From an uncultured Alistipes sp. (GTDB lineage Bacteria > Bacteroidota > Bacteroidia > Bacteroidales > Rikenellaceae): a stretch of 64,000 nt of DNA. The DNA is taken from assembly GCA_900769405.1 (NCBI GenBank), contig CAAGGL010000026.1:89956-153955 (forward strand), given 5' to 3'. Positions 26,366 through 34,955 of the stretch are shown here, piece after piece. The translations under genes were made by a program, and so were the position numbers. How positions within the stretch are numbered: position 1 is the first letter of the stretch; each line of letters opens with the position of its first letter. A model generated the notes under the pieces. It was given only the letters and a program-made list of their open reading frames with translations, was not told where the DNA came from and made no database searches.

Positions 26366-27016
26366 TTATTTGCAAATAACGTTCAACACTCCGCGTATCT
26401 GGTAGAGCTGTTGCATCTGCTCGCGGCTGATGTTGCTGATCGAGGCAGGCACTCGACCGCCCGTCACCTTCAATTTGCGAGTCTTGCTCAGCGTTTTGAT
26501 ATAGCACGCACCCGCATATTGATCCGCAATCAGAATATACTGACCCATACGCACATAGCGATTCTCCATACGGCGCACAAAGATATACGCGCCCTCGGGA
26601 AAACCATCCTTATCGCGCCAATTGTGGGCGATCACCGCGCAACAATCCTCCAAACCGGGCATCGTCACATAGCCGTCGGGCTTGCCATCGACAATGCGGC
26701 GAATATCCTCCGAGCAGGTGCAGTTGAAGAGCGGAATACCCGTTGCGCCATTGTCATCGACATACATCGCCCCCTCGCCCGTCATCAACCACGAAAAGCT
26801 GATCTGCGGATAGTACTCGACGATGCGTCGCGCCAGCTCGCGGCTGATGCCGTTGTTACCCTTCTTGATCTGGTAGAGGTTTTCGCCTCGCAACAAACCG
26901 ATGCAACGCGCGAAAGCGTTGATACTCATACCGCTCATCTTGACCAGCGTTTCGATTCGCTGCCAAGCGGTGAGCCTCGACGGAGCATCGGCAACCAAGT
27001 TTGGGTTTTGAGTCAT
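26366..27016 (-). CDS. XRE-family regulator with degenerate S24-like C-terminus
   Basis: A 216-aa protein with an N-terminal helix-turn-helix (about 15-80; SINAFARCIGL, LYQIKKGNNGIS, SWLMTGEGAMY). The C-terminal half begins MPGLEDC, which in related Bacteroidetes regulators leads into a GDSMYP peptidase motif. Here the segment reads EGAYIFVRRMENRYVRMGQY, so no catalytic Ser is evident. Probably a non-cleavable regulator of unknown targets. Only 12 bp separate it from lgt, so it may be co-transcribed with lgt and the SPOR gene. Confidence 0.75.
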   Translation of the reverse strand: MTQNPNLVADAPSRLTAWQRIETLVKMSGMSINAFARCIGLLRGENLYQIKKGNNGISRELARRIVEYYPQISFSWLMTGEGAMYVDDNGATGIPLFNCTCSEDIRRIVDGKPDGYVTMPGLEDCCAVIAHNWRDKDGFPEGAYIFVRRMENRYVRMGQYILIADQYAGACYIKTLSKTRKLKVTGGRVPASISNISREQMQQLYQIRGVLNVICK

Positions 27017-27081
27017 CGTTTATAAATTCGGTTATTAATTTTCAAAATCTAAATATTTTCCCCATATTTGCAACTCGGTTT

Positions 27082-27153
27082 GGTCCCGTAGTTCAATGGA
27101 TAGAATATATGATTCCGGTTCATACGATATGGGTTCGATTCCCGTCGGGACTG
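27082..27153 (+). tRNA. tRNA-Arg (CCG)
   Basis: Acceptor GGTCCCG with CGGGACT (first pair G-U), anticodon arm TATGA-TTCCGGT-TCATA (anticodon CCG), T arm GGG-TTCGATT-CCC. Discriminator G; no encoded CCA. The 270 bp that follow are AT-rich and hold no credible gene. Confidence 0.93.
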
Positions 27154-27372
27154 CTTTCGATCGCGCATTATCGTTTTAGCCATCACAAAGCTACGATATT
27201 GGGCTGGATTTTACAATAGGATATTCGATTTATCGCCCACTTTTGCGCCATTTAGGCTATTTTTTGACCGATTCGGTCAGCCAAAAGTTTACTCGTTTCG
27301 CCACCTTTGGTCTATTTTGGAAATTTAGTTCGGATTTGGATCGAGCAGTTAGGTTATCTTCAAATTTTATCG

Positions 27373-27380
27373 TATATTTG
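27373..27380 (+). promoter_or_regulatory. -7 box upstream of the two-component operon
   Basis: TATATTTG lies 43 bp before the histidine kinase ATG. No convincing -33 element is seen at the right spacing. Confidence 0.45.
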
Positions 27381-27423
27381 TTCATTGAAAACAGGGGGCA
27401 CGCCCGATTAACGAATTTCAAAT

Positions 27424-28407
27424 ATGGTACTTAAAGCGCTAATTATCATATCGATCATTCTCCAAACAATGGCTATAATCGCAGCCATCAGATTGGTGCG
27501 CCTGACCAAATACAACTCGATCTGGATTCTGCTGATCATCGGAATGGCCGCAACTTCGGCTACACGATTCGAGCAATATCTCCAAATATTCATCGACGAC
27601 TCGAACCTCAGCGGTTCAAAAGAACTGTTCATCTGGCTCGACGCCATCGCCTCGCTCTGTATCGCCGTCGGAGTGCTCTATGCCCATAAACTCTTCACCT
27701 ACATCAGCCACCTCAACCACCAGCGCAGATTGACCAACAAGCGCATCGTGGCGGCAGTGTTGCACACCGAGGAGAAGTTCCGTTCGCGTTACTCGCGCGA
27801 GCTGCACGACGGTATGGGTCCCCTGCTCTCGTCGGCCAAAATGTCGATGTCGGTATTGTCCAAACGCGTTGAGAAAGAGGAGGATCGCGAGTTGATAGCC
27901 TCGACCTCGGTAGTGATTGACGAGGCCATACGTTCGTTGCGCGAGATCTCGAACAACCTCTCGCCGCAGGTGCTCAACGACTTCGGTCTGGTGCGCGGCA
28001 TCAGCAACTTCATCAACAAGAGCCCGCAGTTGAGCGCGATCGAGGTTCAGTTCGACACCAACCTGCGCAAGGAGCGTTTCGATAGCAACATCGAGGTAAT
28101 CCTCTACCGCGTTACGTGCGAGCTGATCAACAACTCGCTCAAACATTCGGGATGCACCCGCATCGAGCTTAACCTGCAACACGTGTACGACCGTATATAT
28201 CTGACCTACAAGGATAATGGTTGTGGTTTTGACACCCGCGCCGTGAATGGTTGCGGTATGGGAATGTCGAACCTCACATCACGAATACACTCCCTCGGTG
28301 GCATTATCGACATCACGAGCCAGCCCAATGCGGGTATGTCGGCGTCGATCATCGTGAGCACATCGAGCGAACCTATTGTAAACGAAGAAGAGAATGACGA
28401 TGAGTAA
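27424..28407 (+). CDS. Sensor histidine kinase, NarL/DegS type (HisKA_3)
   Basis: A 327-aa kinase with two or three N-terminal membrane helices (about 1-100) and no periplasmic domain of note. The HisKA_3 dimerisation helix holds the phosphorylated His (SRELHDGMGPLLSSAKM, about residue 128). The ATPase domain shows the N box CELINNSLKHSG and G boxes DNGCGFD and GMGMSNLTSR. It overlaps the response regulator gene by 14 nt, so the two form a cognate pair. The stimulus is unknown and may be sensed within the membrane. Confidence 0.92.
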   Translation: MVLKALIIISIILQTMAIIAAIRLVRLTKYNSIWILLIIGMAATSATRFEQYLQIFIDDSNLSGSKELFIWLDAIASLCIAVGVLYAHKLFTYISHLNHQRRLTNKRIVAAVLHTEEKFRSRYSRELHDGMGPLLSSAKMSMSVLSKRVEKEEDRELIASTSVVIDEAIRSLREISNNLSPQVLNDFGLVRGISNFINKSPQLSAIEVQFDTNLRKERFDSNIEVILYRVTCELINNSLKHSGCTRIELNLQHVYDRIYLTYKDNGCGFDTRAVNGCGMGMSNLTSRIHSLGGIIDITSQPNAGMSASIIVSTSSEPIVNEEENDDE

Positions 28408-29065
28408 CCAACCCTACAAAATTTTCTTGGTCGATGACCACACGCTCTTCCGCAACGGATTGCGTGGACTGCTCGACTCACGCGCCGACTGCCAGGTAGT
28501 CGGCGAGGCATCGAGTGGCGAGGAGTTTCTTGCGAAACTGCCCGACTGCGACATCGACGTAGTATTTATGGACATCGCAATGGGAGGCATCTCGGGCGAC
28601 GAAACCACCGCCCGCGCACTCGAAATACGTCCCGACCTGAAAGTCATCACGCTCTCGATGTTTGGCGACGAGGATTACTACTACCGTATGGTTTCGGTGG
28701 GTGCGAAGGGATTTCTGCTCAAAAGCTCGGACATCGACGAGGTGACCACCGCGATCGAAACCGTAGCCAACGGCGGCAGCTACTTCTCGCAAGAGCTGTT
28801 GGATTCGCTGGTCAGCTGTCTGCGCACCACGCCCCAGCCCAATCCGCCGGCTGTGACCGAGGAGGACGAGGAGCTTTCGGAGCGCGAGTTGGAGGTGCTG
28901 TTGGAGATCTGCAAGGGTCTGTCGAATCAGCAGATTGCCGACAAACTATTCATCTCGAAGCGCACCGTCGATAAGCACCGCGCCAACATCTTGGATAAGA
29001 CCGGTTGCCCGAACACCGCCAATCTGGTGGTCTATGCCATCAAGCATAATCTGGTGGAGATTTGA
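28394..29065 (+). CDS. LuxR/NarL-family response regulator
   Basis: A 223-aa protein with a receiver domain (IFLVDDHTLFR; phospho-Asp in DIDVVFMDIAM, residue 60; Lys in GFLLKSS) and a C-terminal LuxR-type HTH (LSERELEVLLEICKGLSNQQ, KRTVDKHRANILDKTG). It is the partner of the overlapping histidine kinase. An in-frame ATG at 28400 is an alternative start. Its targets are not evident; no effector gene is in the operon. Confidence 0.94.
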   Translation: MTMSNQPYKIFLVDDHTLFRNGLRGLLDSRADCQVVGEASSGEEFLAKLPDCDIDVVFMDIAMGGISGDETTARALEIRPDLKVITLSMFGDEDYYYRMVSVGAKGFLLKSSDIDEVTTAIETVANGGSYFSQELLDSLVSCLRTTPQPNPPAVTEEDEELSERELEVLLEICKGLSNQQIADKLFISKRTVDKHRANILDKTGCPNTANLVVYAIKHNLVEI

Positions 29066-29078
29066 GGAATAAAATTAG

Positions 29079-29109
29079 GCCGCGTCCAGCGTTGGGCGCG
29101 GCTTCTTCG
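29079..29109 (+). terminator. Terminator after the two-component operon
   Basis: GCCGCGTCC/GGGCGCGGC, 9 bp with one G-T and a 6-nt loop, followed by TTCTTCGTT. The T tract is weak. Confidence 0.7.
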
Positions 29110-29132
29110 TTGAAATAATTGATATAAAAGTA

Positions 29133-29205
29133 CGCACGCGGTGGCGTGGGGCGGCGCGACTAAAAGTCGCGGGCGCCACCGCGTGTGACAAAATCAGAGA
29201 TTTTG
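29133..29205 (-). repeat. Structured intergenic element, copy B
   Basis: Read on the minus strand: hairpin CAAAATC-TCT-GATTTTG, one T, then a 12-bp perfect stem (14 with a G-U) that encloses CGCGAC-TTTTA-GTCGCG followed by the C-rich strand CCGCCCCA. This is the same order of parts as copy A but with different bases throughout. It lies between the convergent response regulator and NtrC-like genes. Confidence 0.75.
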
Positions 29206-29221
29206 CCAATTAAATTCTTTC

Positions 29222-30376
29222 TCACAACACATTTGCAGCGGCATAACGCTCGACATCTGAGGCGGTTATACTCTCACCACTTAGGATTATCAAGCGCTCG
29301 ACAACATTACGCAACTCGCGGATATTGCCGCTCCACGGCATTGCCGACAGCAGTTCAACGGCGGTCGGGGCGATACCCTTCGGGGCGATAGAATACTCGC
29401 CACAAATCTTCTCGATAAAGTGCTCGACCAGCAGCGGAATATCGCCACGACGATCGGCCAGCGCGGGCACCGAGATCACAATCACGCTCAATCGGTGATA
29501 GAGGTCCTCGCGGAAGTTGCCACGTCGAATCTCCTCTCGCAGATTTTTGTTCGTCGCCGCCACCACGCGCACATTGACATCGATATCGCGATCGCTACCC
29601 ACGCGGCTGATACGATTCTCCTGCAACGCGCGCAGCACCTTCGCCTGCGCCGAAAGGCTCATATCACCAATTTCGTCCATAAACAACGTACCACCCGCCG
29701 CCTGCTCAAACTTTCCCTTGCGCTGTTTGACCGCCGAGGTGAAGGCTCCCTTCTCGTGACCAAACAGCTCGCTCTCGATCAGCTCCGACGGAATGGCCGC
29801 ACAATTCACCTCGACGAACGGAGCCGCCGCGCGACGGCTCTTCTCGTGTAACCACCGAGCCACCAGCTCTTTACCCGTGCCATTTGCGCCCGTAATCAAC
29901 ACTCGCGCATCGGACGGCGCAACCTTATCGATCAACTCGCGAACGTGCGAAATAGCCTCCGAAACGCCCACAATCTCCTCGACGCGCGCCACCCGACGAC
30001 GCACCTTTGCCGGCACCGCAACCATCGGTTGATCCTCGGTCGGTTCGGCCTCAGCAGCCTCCGCCACCTTGCGGATCGCACCCAGCAGGCGATTCATATC
30101 AATCGGTCGTGTCAAAAACTCCGTAGCCCCAGCACGCACCGCATCGACGGCCGCCTCAACCGACGATTCCGAGGCCAACACAATGAACGGGACACCAATT
30201 CGTGGCACGCTGTGTGCATCATCGGTCAGTATGATATCGATGGGCGAACGCGAACAGAGTTCATCGGCAGCGGCCGAAGTTGCGGCACACTCGGTAGCGT
30301 AACCCTCATATTCGAGCCGTTCGCGCAGGGTGTTGCGCATACTTTTGGAGCGATCAACGATCAAAACCTTTGTCAT
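29222..30376 (-). CDS. NtrC-like sigma-54 activator lacking a DNA-binding domain
   Basis: A 384-aa protein. A short receiver-like domain (residues 1-about 110; LIVDRSKS, phospho-Asp52 in IILTDD) lacks the second acidic residue of the pocket and has Arg for the usual Lys (TRPID). Its loop after Asp52 is shortened. The AAA+ domain is complete: Walker A GANGTGKE, Walker B GGTLFMDEIGD and the Arg-rich sensor region; the sigma-54-contact loop reads GAFTSA instead of GAFTGA. The protein ends at SDVERYAAANVL, without the Fis-type HTH. The start at 30376 is chosen for MTKVLIVD. Confidence 0.85.
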   Translation of the reverse strand: MTKVLIVDRSKSMRNTLRERLEYEGYATECAATSAAADELCSRSPIDIILTDDAHSVPRIGVPFIVLASESSVEAAVDAVRAGATEFLTRPIDMNRLLGAIRKVAEAAEAEPTEDQPMVAVPAKVRRRVARVEEIVGVSEAISHVRELIDKVAPSDARVLITGANGTGKELVARWLHEKSRRAAAPFVEVNCAAIPSELIESELFGHEKGAFTSAVKQRKGKFEQAAGGTLFMDEIGDMSLSAQAKVLRALQENRISRVGSDRDIDVNVRVVAATNKNLREEIRRGNFREDLYHRLSVIVISVPALADRRGDIPLLVEHFIEKICGEYSIAPKGIAPTAVELLSAMPWSGNIRELRNVVERLIILSGESITASDVERYAAANVL

Positions 30377-30610
30377 AGATATTGTAATAGTAAAAAATTT
30401 GTGTATTTTTGCACCAAAGTTAGCCAATAGACCGAACAATCCAAATCTTCATCGGATAGTCGCGGCCGACTAAGTTGCGCAAGCAAAATAGCTGTAAACA
30501 AACCATTTCCGTTGCCCGTAACGATTGTCTGACGAACGCTTCGCCGTATCGTTCGCATCGTAATTGCCGACAAAACCATTCGGACGGAACATTATCAAAC
30601 AACACCGACA

Positions 30611-31300
30611 ATGAAAAAGAATTATAACTATAAACGTCAGAAACTCTTCCTGCCCGAGTATGGTCGCCATATTCAGGAGATGGTCGATTCGCTGCTGCTG
30701 ATCGAAGATCGCCGCGAACGAAACCGCCAGGCGCGCGCCGTAATCGCCGTGATGGGTAACCTCAACCCCCTGCTGCGCGACACGGCCGAGTACACTCACA
30801 AGTTGTGGGATCATATGTTCATAATGTCTGATTTCAAGCTCGATGTCGATTCGCCCTACCCTCCCGTGACGCGCGAGTCGCTCACCATTCGTCCCAAGAA
30901 GATGCGCTACCCGTCGAATCACATAATGTACAAACACTATGGCAAGAGCGTCGAGCGAATGATCCGTTCGTTGGAGCACCAGACCAACCCCGCGATTGTG
31001 GCAAATACGATCGACAACATCGCCCGATATATGCGTGCCAAGAGTTACGAATACAACGAGGAGCATCCCAACAACGAGGTGATCATTCGCGATATAAAGC
31101 GAATGTCCGAAGGTCGTATCGAGCTGAACGAATCTGCTCTGAATAATCTCCGAAGCGACTACAAACAGCACCATTCGTCGCGTAACGGCAAGAACCAGCA
31201 GGGCAAGCAGCAGAAAAACCAGAAGAAAAACCGTTTCCAGCACAACCAGCACTCGAAAAATCAGAAAAACAACGCCCAGCGACGCAACTTCTCGAAGTAG
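30611..31300 (+). CDS. DUF4290 domain-containing protein
   Basis: A 229-aa basic protein. The N-terminal two thirds (YNYKRQKLFLPEYGRHIQEM, HKLWDHMF, RYPSNHIMYKHYG) matches the Bacteroidetes family DUF4290, of unknown function. The last about 45 residues are almost only Asn, Gln, Lys and Ser, a disordered, probably nucleic-acid-binding tail. No signal peptide, so cytoplasmic. The 235-bp gap before it has no gene. Confidence 0.85.
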   Translation: MKKNYNYKRQKLFLPEYGRHIQEMVDSLLLIEDRRERNRQARAVIAVMGNLNPLLRDTAEYTHKLWDHMFIMSDFKLDVDSPYPPVTRESLTIRPKKMRYPSNHIMYKHYGKSVERMIRSLEHQTNPAIVANTIDNIARYMRAKSYEYNEEHPNNEVIIRDIKRMSEGRIELNESALNNLRSDYKQHHSSRNGKNQQGKQQKNQKKNRFQHNQHSKNQKNNAQRRNFSK

Positions 31301-31342
31301 CCGTTTGGCGTTATCCGAACGCTGTGTTTACATATAAAAATA

Positions 31343-31370
31343 GGGGCAGACCGCGAAAGTCTGTCCTTTT
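31343..31370 (+). terminator. Terminator after the DUF4290 gene
   Basis: GGGCAGAC pairs with GTCTGTCC (one G-T) with loop CGCGAAA, followed by a T5 run. Confidence 0.8.
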
Positions 31371-31372
31371 TC

Positions 31373-31404
31373 GTTTGTTTTATCGGAAATATAGCGTATA
31401 TTTG
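31373..31404 (+). promoter_or_regulatory. Promoter of the thioredoxin-like lipoprotein/lpxH/thyA/folA cluster
   Basis: TTTG, 20 bp, TATATTTG, a full consensus match 36 bp before the first ATG. Confidence 0.7.
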
Positions 31405-31439
31405 TAGTTTGGAAGTAGAAAACAATAAAAACACTAAAT

Positions 31440-32561
31440 ATGAAAAGAATTTTCATTCTGATCGCAGCCGCAGTGGCGGCAGTCGCTTGCAATAGCGGCA
31501 ACATCAAACTCGAAGGCCGTCTGATCGGCTGTGACACCACAATGGTTTACGTCGAGTCGCTCGGCGCAACATTCGGCAGTCAGGTTGTCGATTCGGTACG
31601 CACCGACGAGCGCGGTAAATTCGACATTAAGATCAATGCCGAGGGCGACCAGCTCGCACTCTACAACCTCAACTGCAACGGTCAGCGTATTCCGCTGCTG
31701 CTCGCTAAGGGCGACGCTGTTACTATCAATTCGGTCGGCAGCATCGCTCGCAACTACGAGGTTAGCGGCTCGGAGGAGTCGGCTCTGCTCAAACAGGTTA
31801 CATTCCTGATGTTGGACGGTGCAGCACGCCTCGATTCGCTGTCGACCTGCTTTGCCGGTCTGACCGACGAGAGCGCACGTCAGCAGTTGCTCAAAGATTA
31901 CACGCAGGAGTACTACCGCATCAAGCGCAGCCAGATCGAGTTTATCGTTGCAAACTCGTCGTCGGTGGCGGCTCTCTACGCTCTCTATCAGCGTCTGCCC
32001 AATGACGATGTACTGTTCAACGGCGCTACCGACGTGGTTTACTACCGTATGGTTGCCGATGCCATCGAGGAGCGTTACCCCTCGTCGCCCTATCTCAACC
32101 TTGTTCGTCGCGACATCGCTGCGATGGATCTGGTTGGTGCAGCTATCACCTCGCAGCTCAACTATCCCGACCTGAATATCCCCGATATGTTCGGTAACAA
32201 AGTACAGCTCTCGTCGTTGCAGGGCAAGGTTATTCTGGTTGATTTCTGGTCGGCAATGGCAGGCAACAGCAACCAGATCAACGCCGATCTGAAAGAGGTT
32301 TACGAGAAGTATGCCGAGCGCGGTTTCGAGATCTATCAGATCGGTATCGAGAGCTCGAAGGCTGTATGGGTAAGCGCAGTTCAGGAGCAGAACCTGCCCT
32401 GGATCTCGGTTAGCGACTTGCAGGGCACCGCATCGTCGGCTGTGGCTCTGTACAACGTGCAGACCGTACCCACAAACTTCCTGATCGACCGCGAAGGCAA
32501 TATCGTCGGCAAGAACTTCTACGGCGCTGATCTCGACAAGCGCGTAGCTGCTCTGCTCTAA
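31440..32561 (+). CDS. TlpA-like thioredoxin-fold lipoprotein without the CxxC pair
   Basis: A 373-aa lipoprotein (lipobox AVACNSG). An N-terminal DUF4369-like beta domain (about 25-130) and a helical middle precede a C-terminal AhpC/TSA-type thioredoxin fold (LSSLQGKVILVDFWSAMAG to VQTVPTNFLID). In active TlpA/ResA proteins FWATWCGPC occupies the position that here reads FWSAMAGNS (Ala274 and Ser277 in place of Cys). The cis-Pro loop (TVPT) is kept. A redox role by disulfide exchange is therefore unlikely. First gene of a tight cluster; lpxH begins 12 bp later. Confidence 0.88.
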   Translation: MKRIFILIAAAVAAVACNSGNIKLEGRLIGCDTTMVYVESLGATFGSQVVDSVRTDERGKFDIKINAEGDQLALYNLNCNGQRIPLLLAKGDAVTINSVGSIARNYEVSGSEESALLKQVTFLMLDGAARLDSLSTCFAGLTDESARQQLLKDYTQEYYRIKRSQIEFIVANSSSVAALYALYQRLPNDDVLFNGATDVVYYRMVADAIEERYPSSPYLNLVRRDIAAMDLVGAAITSQLNYPDLNIPDMFGNKVQLSSLQGKVILVDFWSAMAGNSNQINADLKEVYEKYAERGFEIYQIGIESSKAVWVSAVQEQNLPWISVSDLQGTASSAVALYNVQTVPTNFLIDREGNIVGKNFYGADLDKRVAALL

Positions 32562-32573
32562 AACCCTCGGGCG

Positions 32574-33320
32574 ATGTACTATTTCGCCTCGGATATGCAT
32601 CTGGGACACGGTGACGCACCCTCGGCGCGACACCGCGAGAACCTTTTGGTGCAATGGCTCGACCACGCAGCCAAGGACGCAACGGAGATCTATCTGCTGG
32701 GTGATGTCTTCGATTTCTGGTTCGAGTGGGCCGAAGTTGTTCCCGCAGGACACGTGCGTCTGCTGGGTAAATTGGCAGAACTGAGCGACCGAGGTATCGA
32801 AATCCACCTCTTCACGGGCAACCACGATATGTGGCAACGCGGCTATTTGGAGCACGAATGTGGCGTGCGCGTTCACTACTCGCCCGAACAGACTCTGCTC
32901 GCAGGCCGCCGCGTGTGGATCGGTCACGGCGACAACCTCAACATCAAGGGGCAACCGATGTTGCAACTGATGAACACGATGTTCCGTTCGCGCGTGGTGC
33001 GTGCGCTCTTCTCGTGGCTCGTCCACCCCACCCTCTCGATGCGTTTCGGCAAGTGGTGGAGCGGAAGCAGTCGCAAGGCTCACGGCGGAGCACCCAATCC
33101 CGAAGAGGCCAATCGTGCGCTGGTCGAATATGCCGAGCAACATCCCCACGCCGCTGATATTGATCTATTTATCTTCGGTCATACACACGCTCCCGCACAC
33201 TATCGCACCACCCATTCCGAGGTCTATTTCCTCGGCGAGTGGATCGGTAGCGACGCGCCTACTTACGGCGTACTCGATGCGGAGGGCAACTTTACATTGA
33301 AACAATTCAACATCCAATAA
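32574..33320 (+). CDS. lpxH: UDP-2,3-diacylglucosamine diphosphatase (LpxH family)
   Basis: Hydrolyses UDP-2,3-diacylglucosamine to lipid X in lipid A synthesis, at the inner face of the membrane. Calcineurin-like metal ligands are all present: SDMHLGH (Asp7, His9), LGDVFDFWF, TGNHDMW, GHGD and FGHTHAP. It is 248 aa, the usual size. Overlaps none; the next gene, thyA, begins after 5 bp. Confidence 0.93.
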   Translation: MYYFASDMHLGHGDAPSARHRENLLVQWLDHAAKDATEIYLLGDVFDFWFEWAEVVPAGHVRLLGKLAELSDRGIEIHLFTGNHDMWQRGYLEHECGVRVHYSPEQTLLAGRRVWIGHGDNLNIKGQPMLQLMNTMFRSRVVRALFSWLVHPTLSMRFGKWWSGSSRKAHGGAPNPEEANRALVEYAEQHPHAADIDLFIFGHTHAPAHYRTTHSEVYFLGEWIGSDAPTYGVLDAEGNFTLKQFNIQ

Positions 33321-33325
33321 GCGAT

Positions 33326-34225
33326 ATGAAAGCATATCTCGATCTGTTGCGCCGAATCATCGACGAAGGCGCGGTGAAAGGCGACCGCACGGGAACGGGA
33401 ACGAAGAGCGTTTTCGGCCACCAAATGCGTTTCGACCTGAGCGAGGGTTTTCCCCTGCTCACCACCAAGAAGGTCTTTTTGAAGGGCGTGATCCACGAGC
33501 TATTGTGGTTCTTGGCGGGCGACACGAACATAGGTTATCTGGTGCGCAACGGCGTGCACATCTGGGATAATGACGCTTATCGCTACTATGGCGAGCTGTG
33601 CGCCGAGCGCGGTGTCGAGCCCATTTCGCGCGAGCAGTTTCTTGCCGAGGCCGAGCAGGGAAACGCCTCAGAGATTGAGGGTTACCGCTATGGCGACCTG
33701 AATCACGTCTATGGCTATCAGTGGCGCAGTTGGCCCCGCCCCGACGGTCGCGCAATCGACCAGATCAGCGAGGTGATCGACACCATACGTCGCAATCCCA
33801 ACTCGCGCCGTATGCTGGTTTCGGCGTGGAATGTGGCCGAGGTCGAGCAGATGGCTCTGCCCCCTTGCCACGTGATGTTCCAATTCTATGTGGCTGACGG
33901 ACGCCTCTCGTGCCAGCTCTATCAGCGTAGCGCCGATACCTTCCTCGGCGTTCCGTTCAACATCGCGTCGTATGCCCTGCTGACGATGATGATCGCGCAG
34001 GTATGCGGCTTGCAACCCGGTGATTTCATTCATACGTTGGGTGATACACATCTGTATCTCAACCACTTGGATCAGGCTACTGAGCAGCTCTCGCGCGAGC
34101 CGCGCAAACTGCCCACGATGCACCTCAATCACGACGTGAAGTCGATTTTCGATTTCCGCTACGAGGATTTCACGCTCGAAGGCTACGATCCGCACCCCGC
34201 AATTAAGGCGCCGATGTCGTTCTAA
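33326..34225 (+). CDS. thyA: Thymidylate synthase
   Basis: Converts dUMP to dTMP using methylene-tetrahydrofolate, yielding dihydrofolate. Catalytic Cys lies in ALPPCHVMFQF (about residue 180). Other ThyA blocks: GDRTGTGTKSVFGHQ, ELLWFLAGDTN and QLYQRSADTFLGVPFN. The length is 299 aa, with the small-domain insertion common outside enterics. The product dihydrofolate is recycled by folA, the next gene. Confidence 0.97.
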   Translation: MKAYLDLLRRIIDEGAVKGDRTGTGTKSVFGHQMRFDLSEGFPLLTTKKVFLKGVIHELLWFLAGDTNIGYLVRNGVHIWDNDAYRYYGELCAERGVEPISREQFLAEAEQGNASEIEGYRYGDLNHVYGYQWRSWPRPDGRAIDQISEVIDTIRRNPNSRRMLVSAWNVAEVEQMALPPCHVMFQFYVADGRLSCQLYQRSADTFLGVPFNIASYALLTMMIAQVCGLQPGDFIHTLGDTHLYLNHLDQATEQLSREPRKLPTMHLNHDVKSIFDFRYEDFTLEGYDPHPAIKAPMSF

Positions 34226-34271
34226 AACGAGGGCGTGGCAAAGAATTTGTGACAATTTTGAATTGTGAATT

Positions 34272-34769
34272 ATGAACTGTGAATTGAATATAATCGTTGC
34301 CGTAGCCGAGAATGGCGTTATCGGTGGCGCGAACACGTTGCTGTGGCACATTTCGGAGGATCTGCGCCGTTTCAAACAGCTGACGACGGGTCACCCCGTG
34401 ATTATGGGTCGCAAGACCTATCTGTCGATCGGACGTCCGCTGCCCAACCGCCGAAACATCGTCATCTCGCGCCAAAGCGACCTGCAAATCGAAGGCTGTG
34501 AGGTGTTTAGCTCGTTGGAGGCCGCTATCGAGGCGTGCCGTGCGGCGGGTGCCGAGCAGGCGTTTGTGATTGGCGGTGGCGAGGTCTATCGTCAGGCTCT
34601 GCCGCTGGCCGACCGTATTCATTACACGCGCGTGCGTCGTGCGTACGAGGGCGACACAACCTTCCCCGCGCTCGATCCCGAGCAGTGGAAAATGGTTAGC
34701 GAGGAGCGTTTCGAGCGTGGCGAGAAGTACGAATATCCCTATTCGTTCGAGATCTACGAGCGAGCATAA
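34272..34769 (+). CDS. folA: Dihydrofolate reductase
   Basis: NADPH-dependent reduction of dihydrofolate. A 165-aa protein with the family landmarks LNIIVAVAENGVIGGANTLL (residues about 4-23), the GHPVIMGRKTYLSIGRPLP NADPH region, and the C-terminal FVIGGGEVYRQAL and YEYPYSFEIYER. It follows thyA by 46 bp, the functional partner in dTMP synthesis. Confidence 0.97.
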   Translation: MNCELNIIVAVAENGVIGGANTLLWHISEDLRRFKQLTTGHPVIMGRKTYLSIGRPLPNRRNIVISRQSDLQIEGCEVFSSLEAAIEACRAAGAEQAFVIGGGEVYRQALPLADRIHYTRVRRAYEGDTTFPALDPEQWKMVSEERFERGEKYEYPYSFEIYERA

Positions 34770-34834
34770 ATAGGCGCCAGAGGGGGTTCTCGGGGCGGTT
34801 GTCGAACTTTTTTACACGTTTTTTGCAGTTCGAT

Positions 34835-34866
34835 TTGGTCGTACCGTTTTTTTTACTTACCTTTGC
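34835..34866 (+). promoter_or_regulatory. Promoter upstream of tRNA-fMet leader
   Basis: TTTG, 20 bp, TACCTTTG. The expected start is about 95 nt upstream of the tRNA. Confidence 0.65.
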
Positions 34867-34885
34867 ACCAACAAAAACGAAATAG

Positions 34886-34955
34886 CAACTTCGGGAGAGA
34901 TGAAATCCCGCGCTTAAAGGGGGGGCGATTGAGCCTGAACCGAGGAGAGAGTTGC
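34886..34955 (+). other. Structured leader before tRNA-fMet
   Basis: GCAACT (34886-34891) pairs with AGTTGC (34950-34955), closing a region that contains the hairpin CGGGA/TCCCG and a GGC-GATTGA-GCC hairpin. It contains a run of G. There is no credible reading frame. It could be a processed 5' leader or a small RNA; I cannot assign it to a known family. Confidence 0.4.

Noticed and set aside
27243..27434. Possible 63-codon gene between tRNA-Arg and the histidine kinase
   Set aside because: AT-rich spacer with biased Phe/Leu content that overlaps the promoter and start of the kinase gene; no family resemblance.
34886..34955. Tetrahydrofolate or TPP riboswitch near thyA/folA
   Set aside because: The conserved cores of those riboswitches are not present, and the downstream gene is a tRNA.
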